A stretch of 64,000 bases of DNA, from contig NZ_BMDT01000006.1 in the NCBI RefSeq assembly GCF_014635985.1, forward strand, positions 62,001-126,000, in the 5' to 3' direction. Below, in pieces: positions 29,770 through 40,188 of the stretch (within the stretch, counting starts at the first letter, position 1; each line of letters opens with the position of its first letter). This stretch comes from Enterococcus alcedinis (GTDB lineage Bacteria > Bacillota > Bacilli > Lactobacillales > Enterococcaceae). A program made the translations under genes and the position numbers. The notes below the pieces were generated by a model. The model was not told the origin of the DNA. It ran no database searches and was given only the letters and a program-made list of their open reading frames with translations.

Positions 29770-32565
29770 ATGAAAATGAAAGAAACGTTACACTTAGGGA
29801 AAACAGCTTTTCCAATGCGTGCGAACTTACCAAATCGTGAAATCGAATGGCAAAAAGATTGGGAAGAAAAAGATATTTATGGCTTACGTCAAAAATTAAA
29901 CGAAGGCAAACCAACCTTTGTTTTACATGATGGACCACCGTTTGCCAATGGAAATATTCACTTAGGTCACTCACTAAATAAAATTAGTAAAGATATTATT
30001 GTTCGTTCAAAATCAATGTCGGGCTTCCGTGCGCCTTACGTTCCTGGTTGGGATACACATGGATTACCAATTGAGCAAGTGTTAACAAACAAAGGCGTTA
30101 AGCGTAAAGAAATGACGATGGCAGAATACCGCCAAGCGTGTCATGATTATGCGATGACACAAGTCGATACACAACGCGAGGATTTCAAACGTCTAGGTGT
30201 TTCAGGCGATTGGGAGAACCCGTATATTACTTTAACACCGGATTATGAAGCAGCTGAAATTCGTGTTTTTGGTAAAATGGCAGAAAAAGGTTATATTTAT
30301 AAAGGATTAAAACCAATTTATTGGTCACCATCAAGTGAATCTTCACTGGCTGAAGCAGAAATTGAATATAAAGATGTTAAATCGGCATCGATTTATGTTG
30401 CCTTCCAAGTAAAAGATGGTAAAGGGTTATTAGACGAGGATACTGCTTTTGTTATCTGGACAACTACCCCTTGGACGTTACCAGCAAACATGGGAATTAC
30501 AGTGAATGCGGATTATGCTTATGTGCAAATTTTAGCTGACGGTCGTAAATTTATTGTTGCAAAAGACTTACTAAAACAAGTTTCTGAAGCGATTGGTTGG
30601 GAAACAATTGAAGTTTTACAAGAATTCTCAGGCGATCAGTTAGAAATGATGACGGCTCAACATCCGTTTTATGATCGTACATCATTATTAATGCTAGGTG
30701 ATCACGTAACGCTAGAAGCCGGAACAGGACTGGTACATACGGCTCCTGGACACGGGGAGGATGACTACATTGTTAGTCGTCGCTATGGTTTAGAAGTTCT
30801 TTCACCAGTTGATGGGCGTGGGGTCTTTACAGATGAAGCACCGATGTTTGAAGGGGTCTTCTATGATAAAGCCAATCCAATGATTACTGAATTATTAACT
30901 GAAAAAAATGCGTTACTAAAATTAGATTTCTTTACACATAGCTACCCACATGACTGGCGTACGAAGAAACCAGTAATTTTCCGTGCAACACCACAATGGT
31001 TTGCATCGATTGATAAATTCCGCCAAAACATGTTAGATGAAGTTGAAAAAGTCGATTGGTTATTGCCTTGGGGTAAAACACGTATTTACAATATGGTCCG
31101 TGACCGTGGCGATTGGGTTATTTCACGTCAAAGAGCTTGGGGTGTACCGTTGCCAATTTTCTATGCAGAAAATGGTGAGCCAATCATCACACCAGAAACA
31201 ATTGAACATGTAGCGAATTTATTCGAGGAACATGGTTCAAATATTTGGTTCCAAAAAGAAGCAAAAGAATTGTTACCAGCTGGCTTTACACATCCAGATT
31301 CTCCAAACGGTGAATTCACGAAAGAAACAGACATTATGGACGTTTGGTTTGATTCAGGTTCTTCCCATGAAGCCGTTTTACGCCAACGTGATGACTTAAC
31401 TTTCCCAGCCGATATGTACTTAGAAGGTTCAGATCAATACCGTGGTTGGTTTAACTCAAGCTTAACAACAAGTGTCGCAATTAACGGCGTAGCTCCTTAT
31501 AAATCCGTCTTATCTCAAGGCTTTGTTTTAGATGGGGAAGGCCGTAAAATGAGTAAATCACTTGGAAACACGATGTTACCAGATAAAGTGATTAAACAAA
31601 TGGGTGCAGATATCTTACGTCTATGGGTAAGTAGTGTCGATTACGAAGCCGATGTTCGTGTATCGATGGATATTTTAAACCAAGTATCTGAATCTTATCG
31701 TAAAATCCGTAACACAATGCGTTTCTTAATTGCAAATACGGAAGACTTTAATCCAACAACCGATCGTGTGGCTTACGATGATTTACGTTCAGTCGATAAA
31801 TACATGACGGTTCGTTTAAATCAAACAATTAAAGAAATTCGTGAAGAAGGTTATGAGAAGTATAACTTCTTACAAATTTACCGTACGGTTATGAACTTCT
31901 TAACCGTTGACTTATCGTCATTCTACTTAGATTTTGCGAAAGATGTTGTTTACATCGAAGCCAAAGATGACCAGCAACGTCGTTCAATGCAAACCGTCTT
32001 TTATGATGTGGCAAAAGAGTTAACAAAATTATTAACACCAATTTTACCGCATACTTCAGAAGAAATTTGGTCATTCTTAAAAGAAGAAGAAGCTTACGTA
32101 CAATTAGCTGAATTCCCAGAATACCAAGAATTCCCGAATCAAGCGGAATTGTTAGATACGTGGTCAGCATTTATGGACTTTAGAGATGATGTCTTAAAAG
32201 CACTAGAAGAAGCACGTAATGCGAAGCTTATTGGTAAATCATTAGAAGCGAAATTAACCATCTATCCAACAGAACCAGTAGCTAGCTTATTAACAGCAGT
32301 GAATGCCAACTTGCCTCAATTATTAATCGTTTCACCTGATTTCTTTGAAGTTAAAGCAGTCGGTACTGAAGCACCTGAAACAGCAATGACATTCAGCAAT
32401 GTTTCAATCTTAGTTGAAAAAGCAGAAGGCGATGTTTGTGATCGTTGTCGTCAAGTCAAAAATGACGTCGGAAGCGACACGCAATTACCGACGCTTTGCG
32501 GACACTGTGCGTCAATCGTAACAAGTGAATTCCCAGAAGCCGTTGCAGAAGGATTCGAAGCATAA
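29770..32565 (+). CDS. ileS: Isoleucyl-tRNA synthetase
   Basis: This 931-residue class I synthetase charges tRNA-Ile. The HIGH motif appears as [10 protein letters not shown] (His64 and His67) and KMSKS at about 593-597 ([10 protein letters not shown]). The editing domain contains the segments [13 protein letters not shown] and [11 protein letters not shown]. The C-terminal zinc site has CDRCR and CGHC. Length is typical for the Gram-positive, mupirocin-sensitive type. Control is by the T-box leader just upstream. Confidence 0.97.
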   Translation: MKMKETLHLGKTAFPMRANLPNREIEWQKDWEEKDIYGLRQKLNEGKPTFVLHDGPPFANGNIHLGHSLNKISKDIIVRSKSMSGFRAPYVPGWDTHGLPIEQVLTNKGVKRKEMTMAEYRQACHDYAMTQVDTQREDFKRLGVSGDWENPYITLTPDYEAAEIRVFGKMAEKGYIYKGLKPIYWSPSSESSLAEAEIEYKDVKSASIYVAFQVKDGKGLLDEDTAFVIWTTTPWTLPANMGITVNADYAYVQILADGRKFIVAKDLLKQVSEAIGWETIEVLQEFSGDQLEMMTAQHPFYDRTSLLMLGDHVTLEAGTGLVHTAPGHGEDDYIVSRRYGLEVLSPVDGRGVFTDEAPMFEGVFYDKANPMITELLTEKNALLKLDFFTHSYPHDWRTKKPVIFRATPQWFASIDKFRQNMLDEVEKVDWLLPWGKTRIYNMVRDRGDWVISRQRAWGVPLPIFYAENGEPIITPETIEHVANLFEEHGSNIWFQKEAKELLPAGFTHPDSPNGEFTKETDIMDVWFDSGSSHEAVLRQRDDLTFPADMYLEGSDQYRGWFNSSLTTSVAINGVAPYKSVLSQGFVLDGEGRKMSKSLGNTMLPDKVIKQMGADILRLWVSSVDYEADVRVSMDILNQVSESYRKIRNTMRFLIANTEDFNPTTDRVAYDDLRSVDKYMTVRLNQTIKEIREEGYEKYNFLQIYRTVMNFLTVDLSSFYLDFAKDVVYIEAKDDQQRRSMQTVFYDVAKELTKLLTPILPHTSEEIWSFLKEEEAYVQLAEFPEYQEFPNQAELLDTWSAFMDFRDDVLKALEEARNAKLIGKSLEAKLTIYPTEPVASLLTAVNANLPQLLIVSPDFFEVKAVGTEAPETAMTFSNVSILVEKAEGDVCDRCRQVKNDVGSDTQLPTLCGHCASIVTSEFPEAVAEGFEA

Positions 32566-32718
32566 TAAAGAGTCAGTTTAAACCAATTTTCGCTGTTAGA
32601 TTAATATCTGATGGTGAAAGTTGGTTTTCTTTGGTTATGGATAAGAATAACTGAAATCAAAGCTATCTTAAACAATCTTCCGCTCTGTGAATCTAAGTAT
32701 TGTGTGAATCGCATCCAT

Positions 32719-32757
32719 AAAAAAAGCAAGTTGAGAATAGTCTCAACTTGCTTTTTT
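32719..32757. terminator. Bidirectional terminator between ileS and zwf
   Basis: AAAAAGCAAGTTGAGA pairs with TCTCAACTTGCTTTTT around a tetraloop. A-rich and T-rich ends serve both convergent genes. The remaining bases from 32566 to 32718 show no gene that I can support. Confidence 0.92.
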
Positions 32758-32762
32758 AAATA

Positions 32763-34280
32763 TTATAGTAAGTTACGTTCGCGGTACCACTCATCTGGAT
32801 GCCAGATCCATTTGAAGCCATCTTTTTCAAGTAGTTCAAAAGCAGCTTCTGGACCCATTGTTCCAGCTGGATAGGTTTCACAGCCTTCTTCACTTTGATC
32901 CCAAGTTTGACGAATCACGTCAACAATGCGCCAAGATTGTGCGACTTCTTTCCAGTGAGTAAAGTTTGTCCCATCGCCTTTTAAAGCGTCAAGTAATAAT
33001 TTTTCATAGGCTTCAGGTGTGTTTTCAATCGCTTCAGCACTATTGCGGTAAGCAAGTTGTGTTGGCAGCATATTGAATGAAGGACCGACTTCTTTGCCGT
33101 TTAATGACAATGAGAAGCCTTCTGTTGGCTGAATATAGATGGTTAAGACGTTTGGCTCTAAAGCAGGTTGTTCGCACTCTGCACCAACTTCTGCTTTAAA
33201 TAGGTTCACTGGCACTTGTTTGAAGACAACATTGATACGCGTGCCTTTTTCAGTCAATCGTTTACCAGTGCGCACGTAGAACGGCACACCTGACCAACGG
33301 AAGTTATCAATCGTAAACTTACCTGCCACAAAAGTTTCAGTTTTAGAATCCTCAGCAACACCAGGTTCTTCTAAGTAACCAAGGTATTGATTATCGGCTA
33401 AGCGACCAGCAGTATACTGTCCACGAATAAAGTTTTCTTTGACTTCTTCGGGCGTATATACGCGTACCGCTTCAAGTGCTTTGATTTTTTCAGCGCGAAT
33501 CTCTTGTTCAGAAAAGGCAACAGGGGGTTCCATCACAAGAAGTGAAAGGACTTGTAAGATATGATTTTGAACCATGTCTTTTAATGCCCCACTCTTGTCG
33601 TAGTAACCGCCACGATCTTCAACGCCTAAATTTTCAGCAATCGAAATTTGCACGTTATCGATGTAACGATTATTCCACATGGATTCAAAAATATTATTGG
33701 CAAAACGAATGGCTGAAATATTTTGAATCATTTCTTTCCCTAAGTAGTGGTCAATGCGATAAATTTCATTTTCAGCGAAGACACTTGTAATTTCTTCATT
33801 TAATTTTGCAGCGGTTTCGTAATCTGTTCCAAAAGGTTTTTCGATGATTACGCGGTGGTAGCCATCAGATGTTAACATCTTTTGTGATTCCAAGTGAGAG
33901 ACAATCGTTCCAAAGAAAGCAGGTGACATCGCTAAGTAATACAAACGGTTGCCATCCAGTGTGTATTTCGCATCCAGTGTATCAGCTAAGTCTTTTAATT
34001 TGTCATAATGCTCTGTATCATTGACATCATGTGCTTGGTAATAAAAGTGGGAAGAAAAGGCTTGCGCTTCTTCCTCAGTAGGATTTAAGTAAGCAATGGT
34101 TTCTTGGACGATTTCGCGGTATGTTTCATCTGACCAAGGGCGTCTTGCTGTTCCGATAACCGCAAAAGACTCCACTAGGCTTCCTGTTCGGTATAAACGA
34201 AACAAGGAAGGATATAATTTTCTTTGGGCCAAATCCCCTGTGGCGCCAAAAATCGTAAATAAGACTTTGTTTTCTTTCAT
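32763..34280 (-). CDS. zwf: Glucose-6-phosphate 1-dehydrogenase
   Basis: This 505-residue enzyme of the oxidative pentose phosphate pathway makes NADPH and 6-phosphogluconolactone. The nucleotide-binding motif FGATGDLAQRKLYPSL is at the N-terminus, the active-site motif is YRIDHYLGKEMIQN, and FEKPFG-like sequence (IIEKPFGTDYE) precedes it. The start is the ATG at 34280, eight bases behind GGAG. A GTG further upstream overlaps this site. It is a single gene with its own terminator at the 3' end. Confidence 0.96.
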   Translation of the reverse strand: MKENKVLFTIFGATGDLAQRKLYPSLFRLYRTGSLVESFAVIGTARRPWSDETYREIVQETIAYLNPTEEEAQAFSSHFYYQAHDVNDTEHYDKLKDLADTLDAKYTLDGNRLYYLAMSPAFFGTIVSHLESQKMLTSDGYHRVIIEKPFGTDYETAAKLNEEITSVFAENEIYRIDHYLGKEMIQNISAIRFANNIFESMWNNRYIDNVQISIAENLGVEDRGGYYDKSGALKDMVQNHILQVLSLLVMEPPVAFSEQEIRAEKIKALEAVRVYTPEEVKENFIRGQYTAGRLADNQYLGYLEEPGVAEDSKTETFVAGKFTIDNFRWSGVPFYVRTGKRLTEKGTRINVVFKQVPVNLFKAEVGAECEQPALEPNVLTIYIQPTEGFSLSLNGKEVGPSFNMLPTQLAYRNSAEAIENTPEAYEKLLLDALKGDGTNFTHWKEVAQSWRIVDVIRQTWDQSEEGCETYPAGTMGPEAAFELLEKDGFKWIWHPDEWYRERNLL

Positions 34281-34294
34281 TGTTATCACTCCTC

Positions 34295-34942
34295 TTATAA
34301 TATATCAACAAAAATTGAGTTGGCTGCCTTGTAGCTAACTACGACTTTTTTTGTTTCATTGCTAAGTGTAATTGGACCTTCATAAGGTGAGATGCTTGAA
34401 ATCTCATATTCTTCATCAAGGTGAAGATCAATCATCACAAGGTAGTCAAGTAATTCTCGTTCATCAAGTACACGAGCGATTCGAATTTTTGAGTGAACAG
34501 GATAAAAGGAGAGTAGCTCTCGCTTTTTTTCACGAACCAAATGATTCTCCTTAGGAATCATGCCACCGTGTGGGCAGTACTGTGGTGAGTGGAGGTATTG
34601 ATCGAGGCGACTTGCTAAAGTACTAGAAGTAATGTGCTCCAAAACTTCTGCTTCTTCGTGAACATCATTCCAAGAATAACCAAGGTGTTCTACTAGAAAA
34701 ACTTCCCATAATCGATGTTTTCGAATTAATGCACTCGCTAAGGTCAATCCTGTCTCAGTCAATTGTACCCCTTGATAAGGGACATGGTGAATAAAGTCTT
34801 CTTTAACCAATTTCGTAATCATTTCACTAACAGAGGCGGGTGAAACATTTAAACCAGCAACAATTTGTTTATTGCTAATCTGTTTTTCTTCGCCACCAAG
34901 CTCTAAGATTAATTTTAAATAGTCCTCACGATTTGGTGTCAT
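34295..34942 (-). CDS. DtxR/MntR family metal-dependent transcriptional regulator
   Basis: This 215-residue repressor has a winged-helix N-domain (MTPNREDYLKLILELGGEE, VSPASVSEMITKLVKEDFI), a dimerisation and metal-site domain with RHRLWEVFLVEHLGYSW and YCPHGGMIPK, and a C-terminal FeoA/SH3-like domain. This is the architecture of the Mn2+-responsive ScaR/SloR/EfaR regulators. The start is the ATG at 34942. The frame continues upstream but without a better ribosome site. It lies 14 bases upstream of zwf on the same strand, so the two may share a transcript. No Mn2+ transporter is nearby. Confidence 0.85.
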   Translation of the reverse strand: MTPNREDYLKLILELGGEEKQISNKQIVAGLNVSPASVSEMITKLVKEDFIHHVPYQGVQLTETGLTLASALIRKHRLWEVFLVEHLGYSWNDVHEEAEVLEHITSSTLASRLDQYLHSPQYCPHGGMIPKENHLVREKKRELLSFYPVHSKIRIARVLDERELLDYLVMIDLHLDEEYEISSISPYEGPITLSNETKKVVVSYKAANSIFVDIL

Positions 34943-35030
34943 TTTATCTTCATTCCTTCCATATGAAGTTGATTCTATCAAAAAATCCCTCGCTTTACTA
35001 CCTAAAAGAAAGAGAAGGTCTAAATAATCG

Positions 35031-35098
35031 AAAAGACTGTGACAAATTTTCCCCACAACCATAAAATAAGTGGGAAGTAATCATTGTCACAGTCTCAA
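35031..35098 (-). terminator. Terminator of the M29 aminopeptidase gene
   Basis: GACTGTGACA (35035-35044) pairs with TGTCACAGTC (35085-35094), with an inner CCCAC/GTGGG pairing. On the minus strand the stem is followed by TTTT. It belongs to the GTGAC/GTCAC terminator group of the window, but with a much longer loop. Confidence 0.7.
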
Positions 35099-35106
35099 AA
35101 TACGTT

Positions 35107-36342
35107 TTAAGCCCAGTTTCCGTTACGGAATACTGGAACTTTTGTCCCATCTTCACGAATACCGTCAATATTCATTTCACTTGATCCAATCATAAAGTCT
35201 ACATGTGTATGGCTACGATTGATACCCGCTGCAATCAACTCTTCTTCGGACATTTCTGTTCCACCTTGCAAACTAAAAGCATAGGCAGATCCGAAAGCTA
35301 AGTGATTTGAGGCATTTTCATCAAATAAAGTATTGAAGAACGTGATACCCGATTGTGAAATAGGTGAAGGATCTGGAACAAGAGCCACTTCGCCTAGACG
35401 TCTAGCGCCTTCATCGGTATCAAGTAAGTTGGCTAAAACTTCTTGGCCTTCTTCGGCAGAGAAATCAACAACTTTTCCATCTTTAAAGGTAAATTTCATC
35501 CCTGAGATGATGCTACCGGCATAACTTAGTGGTTTTGTACTCGAAACATAGCCATCCACACGATTCGCATCAGGAGCGGAGAAGACTTCTTCTGTCGGCA
35601 TGTTCGCGTTGAAAATTTCGCCGCGTGTATTCACGCTATCGCCGCCGTCCCAATGGTGATTTTTAGGTAATCCAACGACTAAATCCGTTCCAGGAGCCGT
35701 ATAGTGAAGGGCAACAAATTGCTCCTCATTTAATGAAGCTGCTTTTGATTGCAATAAGTCATTGTGTGCTTGCCAAGCAGCTACAGGATCTTCTGCGTAG
35801 ATACGAGTCGTTTTGAAGATTTGATCCCATAAAGCATCTTTTGCTTCTTCATCTGAGAGTTCTGGGAAAACTTTATTTGCCCATTCTTGTCCTGCTGCAG
35901 CGACAACGGTCCAAGATAATTTGTTAGCCTGTGTTGCTTTACGGACATTCATCATCGCTTGTCCTGCTGCTTTTTGATAAGTCGCCACTCTTTGTGGATC
36001 GACACCTGCTAAAGCACCTGGATCAGAAGAAGCAACGCTGATGCGACTTGCGCCTAGTTCAACCCAAGCATCGCCTTCGTCAATTTGGTATTGAGGGATT
36101 GTTTCAAGACGATCTTGATCCGCATGTAGGTAGAATTCTTTTTGGATCGCATCATCACTCCATTTAACGATGACTTGTGCTGCACCTAATTCATAGGCTT
36201 TTTTTGTAATTAAGCGAGCGAGATCACGTTGATCCACACTAATATTTAAAACAACTGTTTGCGATTTTTGCACGTTCACACCAATCGCGACAATTAATTG
36301 AGCATACTTTTCTAGATTTTCATTAAAATTTGCTAATACCAT
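35107..36342 (-). CDS. pepS: M29 family aminopeptidase (PepS/AmpS type)
   Basis: This 411-residue cytosolic metallo-aminopeptidase has an N-terminal domain with FNENLEKYAQLIVAIGVNVQ and a C-terminal metal-binding part. The latter contains LAFGSAYAFS, NRSHTHVDFMIGS and the tail MNIDGIREDGTKVPVFRNGNW. The family removes N-terminal residues from small peptides and supports amino acid salvage. AAGGAGG stands nine bases before the ATG. It is monocistronic on the minus strand. Confidence 0.92.
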   Translation of the reverse strand: MVLANFNENLEKYAQLIVAIGVNVQKSQTVVLNISVDQRDLARLITKKAYELGAAQVIVKWSDDAIQKEFYLHADQDRLETIPQYQIDEGDAWVELGASRISVASSDPGALAGVDPQRVATYQKAAGQAMMNVRKATQANKLSWTVVAAAGQEWANKVFPELSDEEAKDALWDQIFKTTRIYAEDPVAAWQAHNDLLQSKAASLNEEQFVALHYTAPGTDLVVGLPKNHHWDGGDSVNTRGEIFNANMPTEEVFSAPDANRVDGYVSSTKPLSYAGSIISGMKFTFKDGKVVDFSAEEGQEVLANLLDTDEGARRLGEVALVPDPSPISQSGITFFNTLFDENASNHLAFGSAYAFSLQGGTEMSEEELIAAGINRSHTHVDFMIGSSEMNIDGIREDGTKVPVFRNGNWA

Positions 36343-36575
36343 TTATTATTCCTCCTTAATTAAATCACTATCGTTTCTAATTATAGCACTTATTTTCTTT
36401 TAACAAAATATAACTTGTCATTTATTTGAGCAAAAAAACAAGTGAAATTTATTTTTTTCATAATAAAGTCAATTGCCAAGGCGCTAGATTATTCTTTTTT
36501 GAAAAAAAATGATAAGATAAAACGAGAGGTTGGGTAAAAGCGCGTAGCAGACTGTACAGAAGGAGAATGAGGAAA

Positions 36576-37172
36576 ATGGCACGTAAAAAAACGATAACAA
36601 GAGACCAAATTTTAGTTGCTGCTCATCAGGTGATTTCGGACAGAGGTTTTTCTCATTTTACTGCTCGAAATATCGCTACTCAAATGAACTGTTCCACACA
36701 ACCAATTTACTTAGAATTTAAAAACATGGATGATTTAAAAGAAGCACTTTTTCATTTGATGGCTGAGAAAACTTCGGAAACCTTTTTAGAGGCGGCAAAA
36801 GAAGCGCCTTATTTAATAAAATTAGGTGTCGCATTCGTCTCTTTTGCAAGAGAGAATCGTCAGTTGTATCAATCGTTGTATTTAGAAGAAGAACTAGGTG
36901 CAAAAGCCATGCAACAAGCTTTTCAGGAGTGTTTCAACGGCTTGCTAATTAAAGAAGAAGCGGGGATTGAGCGCTCAGACGAAGAAATGAAAGAACAATT
37001 TATGATGTTTTGGATTTATATTTCGGGTTTAGCCTCCATGGAGAGTGAGAAAATCCTAACTTATTCCAATGAAGAATTAGAAACAATGTTGACGGCTTTT
37101 TTACTATCGATGAAAAAAGAGAAAAGCGAGATGCAACCTTTATTTACTTTAGGGAATTTATTTAGAAATTAA
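36576..37172 (+). CDS. TetR/AcrR family transcriptional regulator
   Basis: This 198-residue protein has an N-terminal TetR helix-turn-helix (TRDQILVAAHQVISDRGFSHFTARNIATQMNC) followed by YLEFKNMDDLKEALFHLM. The rest is helical and ligand-binding with no recognisable specificity. The start is the ATG at 36576, ten bases behind AAGGAG. An ATG at 36567 is too close to it. The gene stands alone between the aminopeptidase and a convergent acetyltransferase. Its target is unknown. Confidence 0.88.
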   Translation: MARKKTITRDQILVAAHQVISDRGFSHFTARNIATQMNCSTQPIYLEFKNMDDLKEALFHLMAEKTSETFLEAAKEAPYLIKLGVAFVSFARENRQLYQSLYLEEELGAKAMQQAFQECFNGLLIKEEAGIERSDEEMKEQFMMFWIYISGLASMESEKILTYSNEELETMLTAFLLSMKKEKSEMQPLFTLGNLFRN

Positions 37173-37177
37173 TACAT

Positions 37178-37241
37178 AAGAACCTCAAAGCGTTGTGCTT
37201 ACACCTATTAATGGATGCAAGCACAACGCTTTGAGGTTCTT
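37178..37241. terminator. Bidirectional terminator between tetR-like and GNAT genes
   Basis: AAGAACCTCAAAGCGTTGTG pairs perfectly with CACAACGCTTTGAGGTTCTT, giving an exceptionally long stem (about 22 bp) around a 19-base loop. Both convergent genes can use it. Confidence 0.85.
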
Positions 37242-37250
37242 GATTGTTGT

Positions 37251-37799
37251 TTATCGACTAATGGTTTTTGGTAATTCTTCTCTTAAAATACCGTATTTAA
37301 CGGAATCATAATATTTACCATGTAAATATCGAACTTTTCTGATAACGCCTTCTTTTTGCATGCCAGTTTTTTCACCTAGTTTTTGCATGCCTTCATTTCC
37401 AGACCAAGTAGTAAATCCAATATGGGGGAGATAGTCGAAGTGGTTAAATAATGTTTTTAACCATAGAGATAAGGCGGTCGTTCCAATTCCTTTGCCCCAA
37501 AATTTGAAGTCATAGATTAAGATCCCAACTTCTAACCATTGTTTTAAATCGGCATCTGACCAGTAAGCAGAAACTAAGCCGACGATAGTATCATTGACCA
37601 TTATGACTTGATTCATAGGAGAATCGAGCAAGGACATGCCGTAACCAGATGAAAATTCTTCCCATGTTTTTATGGGGTCTTTAAAGTATGGACCATTAAA
37701 TTTCATCCACTCCAAATCAGCTTTTGGACCGTAGCTGATCGCCCAAATATCTGGTAAGTCTTCTTTAACGATTGTTTTTAAAGTGACGTTATTGTACAT
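37251..37799 (-). CDS. GNAT family N-acetyltransferase (RimJ/RimL-like)
   Basis: This 182-residue protein has the acetyl-CoA loop in FWGKGIGTTALSLWLKTLF and the late RimL-like element GMQKLGEKTGMQKEGVIRKV. AAGGAGAG stands before the ATG. Such enzymes acetylate ribosomal proteins, amino sugars or small amines. Substrate cannot be told from sequence. It lies downstream of the flavodoxin gene on the same strand, with a 67-base gap. Confidence 0.85.
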   Translation of the reverse strand: MYNNVTLKTIVKEDLPDIWAISYGPKADLEWMKFNGPYFKDPIKTWEEFSSGYGMSLLDSPMNQVIMVNDTIVGLVSAYWSDADLKQWLEVGILIYDFKFWGKGIGTTALSLWLKTLFNHFDYLPHIGFTTWSGNEGMQKLGEKTGMQKEGVIRKVRYLHGKYYDSVKYGILREELPKTISR

Positions 37800-37866
37800 A
37801 TTACTCTCCTTGTATAAAGGTGATATGATTGATTTTTTATGAAAAGAAGTATCGAAAATTTGGAAT

Positions 37867-38313
37867 TTAATTGGCAGCAGCTTCGGCCAATTCTTTGGCG
37901 AATTTTTCTAAGTTTTGAATATCTTCTTCTTCGGCATTTAAATCCACTTGAACTTTTGTTGCTCCTTTTGTTGCCCCGGTGGCTAAAAAGACTTCTTCAA
38001 AATCATCGATCGATTTACAGAAATAATCATAGAATGTATCACCTGATCCGCAAACACCAAAAATTTTACCCGTCAAGTCAATTTCTTTTAAATCTTCATA
38101 GAAGTCAACAATCTCATCAGGTAAACTTCCCTCATCGTATGTATAAGTTGCAACAACACAAATATCGGCATCTTCAAAATCAGAGGCATCGACTTGCGTA
38201 CATTCTTCCATTTCAACTTCTAATCCTAAGTTTTCTAACGCTTCAGCGACAATATCGGCAATTTCTTCCGTATTACCAGTCATGCTAGCGTAAACAATTT
38301 TTGCTAAGGTCAT
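37867..38313 (-). CDS. Flavodoxin
   Basis: This 148-residue acidic FMN-binding electron carrier has the phosphate loop YASMTGNTEEIADIV at the N-terminus. The isoalloxazine-binding loops are near TYTYDEGSLPDE and GSGDTFYDYFCKS. Highly acidic composition is typical. AGGAGG is seven bases before the ATG. It is divergent from map with 155 bases between, which should hold both promoters. Confidence 0.92.
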   Translation of the reverse strand: MTLAKIVYASMTGNTEEIADIVAEALENLGLEVEMEECTQVDASDFEDADICVVATYTYDEGSLPDEIVDFYEDLKEIDLTGKIFGVCGSGDTFYDYFCKSIDDFEEVFLATGATKGATKVQVDLNAEEEDIQNLEKFAKELAEAAAN

Positions 38314-38406
38314 AATATCCTCCTATTAATGTGTAATAATGAATTTATACGTTATTATAGCAAAAGAAATCACAAATTGGAACTACCACTCAATCAATGA
38401 GAGCAT

Positions 38407-38436
38407 TTGGAAAAAAAGGCGAAACTATGGTAAAAT
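38407..38436 (+). promoter_or_regulatory. Candidate sigma-A promoter of map
   Basis: TTGGAA (38407-38412) and TAAAAT (38431-38436) are 18 bases apart, 33 bases before the map start. This is the best match in the gap between flavodoxin and map. Confidence 0.55.
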
Positions 38437-38468
38437 AGACAAGATTTATAAGGAGAGGATTAAGAAGA

Positions 38469-39233
38469 ATGATTACATTAAAATCAAAACGTGAAATTGA
38501 AATGATGGCAGAGTCGGGTGCGCTTTTAGCAAGCGTTCATAAAGAGCTACGCCAGTTTATTAAACCAGGAATTACGAGTTGGGATATTGAAGTTTTTGTC
38601 CGTAATTATATTGAAAGCCACGGAGCAATTGCAGCTCAAGTAGGCTATGAAGGTTATAAATATGCGACTTGCTGTAGTATTAACGATGAAATCTGTCATG
38701 GTTTTCCCCGTAAGAAGGTCTTGAAAAATGGCGATTTAATTAAAGTCGATATGTGTGTCAATTTAAATGGTGCCATTTCAGACTCTTGTTGGGCATATGT
38801 TGTTGGCGAATCAACAGAAGAAATTGATCGTTTAATGGCGGTAACAAAAAAGGCGTTGTATCTAGGAATTGAACAAGCACAAGTTGGCAATCGTATTGGT
38901 GATATTGGTCATGCGATTCAATCGTATGCTGAACAAGAAGGCTACGGTGTGGTCCGTGATTTTATTGGACACGGCATTGGCCCGACGATTCATGAAAGTC
39001 CAGCAGTGCCTCACTATGGTGTGGCGGGTAAAGGGTTACGTCTAAAAGAAGGCATGGTTATCACAATTGAACCGATGATCAATACTGGGACTTGGAAAAT
39101 GAAGATGGATCCAAATGGTTGGACTGCCTACACATTAGATGGCGGTTTAAGTTGTCAATATGAACACAGTATTGCGATTACTAAAGAAGGCCCAATTTTA
39201 TTAACATCCCAAGGCGATGAAGGAACGTATTAA
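38469..39233 (+). CDS. map: Methionine aminopeptidase, type I
   Basis: This 254-residue metalloprotease removes the initiator methionine. The ligands are visible in KVDMCVNLNGAISDSC (two Asp), GHGIGPTIHESP (His), VITIEPMI (Glu) and CQYEHSIAITKEG (Glu). HGFPRKKVLKNGDL also fits the family. Length matches the enterococcal form. AGGAGAGG lies upstream of the ATG. Confidence 0.95.
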   Translation: MITLKSKREIEMMAESGALLASVHKELRQFIKPGITSWDIEVFVRNYIESHGAIAAQVGYEGYKYATCCSINDEICHGFPRKKVLKNGDLIKVDMCVNLNGAISDSCWAYVVGESTEEIDRLMAVTKKALYLGIEQAQVGNRIGDIGHAIQSYAEQEGYGVVRDFIGHGIGPTIHESPAVPHYGVAGKGLRLKEGMVITIEPMINTGTWKMKMDPNGWTAYTLDGGLSCQYEHSIAITKEGPILLTSQGDEGTY

Positions 39234-39266
39234 GCCAAAAACGAAGTAGACAAGGGGACAAGTAGC

Positions 39267-40169
39267 ATGCGTGATTTTTTGAAAAAGGATGCAGTTCAGC
39301 AATTTATAGAAACGACAAAGACGAAAGTCAAAGATTCAGAAATGACGCAATCATCCATTGTGATTGCTTATTATTTATTACTTTCTCTTTTTCCATTATT
39401 AATTGCTGTTGGAAACGTCTTACCTTACTTACGGATTGATCCAAATACGATTCTACCTTACTTACAAGAGGTCATCCCACCTTCGATCTATGCTTTCTTA
39501 AGTCCAGCCATTTTAGACTTACTAACACAAGGCTCAGGTGGGGCCTTGTCTCTTTCTGCTTTATTAACGATTTGGTCTGCTAGTGCGAGTATGAATGCCT
39601 TGCAGATTGCGTTTACGAAAGCTTATGGTGTACCTAAACGCGGTAATTTTATTATTATGCGGATTGTGTCACTTTTGACAATGTTTGCTTTGATGCTAGG
39701 AATTATCGGAATGACGTTAATTTTAGGTTCAGGTAAACTAATACTAGATAAATTACAGCCTATTTTTCTATTTTCTGATCAAATCATTACGACCTTTCAA
39801 ACGGTCAAATGGCCATTAACAATTACGATTTTACTGACGCTTATGTTGGTTATTTATGGTATTATTCCGAATGTAAAGTTAAGGGCGCGTTCAATCTTAC
39901 CTGGCGCAATCTTTGCCACGATTGGTTGGATGGGGTTGTCACAAGCCTTTGGAATTTACGCCAAATTTTTTGCGACTCGTATTAGTGGTTATCAAATCAT
40001 CGGAAGTTTTGTCGTATTGATGGTTTGGCTTAATTTTGCAGCGATGATTTTAGTCTTAGGAGGCATTATTAACGCGATTATCGAGGAATCGATTAGCGGG
40101 AAAGTAGAAGAGCGAGGTCATGCAAGAAATTTGTTGCCGGACAAATTCAAAAAGAAATGGAAAAATTAA
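39267..40169 (+). CDS. YihY/UPF0761 family inner-membrane protein
   Basis: This 300-residue protein has five to six membrane segments. Family marks include QSSIVIAYYLLLSLFPLLIA near the N-terminus, LTIWSASASMNALQIAFTKAYG in the middle and FVVLMVWLNFAAMILVLGG near the end. It was once annotated as ribonuclease BN, which is now considered wrong for this family. The function is unknown. It lies 33 bases after map and 19 before the TagO gene, and all three may be co-transcribed. Confidence 0.9.
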   Translation: MRDFLKKDAVQQFIETTKTKVKDSEMTQSSIVIAYYLLLSLFPLLIAVGNVLPYLRIDPNTILPYLQEVIPPSIYAFLSPAILDLLTQGSGGALSLSALLTIWSASASMNALQIAFTKAYGVPKRGNFIIMRIVSLLTMFALMLGIIGMTLILGSGKLILDKLQPIFLFSDQIITTFQTVKWPLTITILLTLMLVIYGIIPNVKLRARSILPGAIFATIGWMGLSQAFGIYAKFFATRISGYQIIGSFVVLMVWLNFAAMILVLGGIINAIIEESISGKVEERGHARNLLPDKFKKKWKN

Positions 40170-40188
40170 TACGAAAGCGAGAAATTAA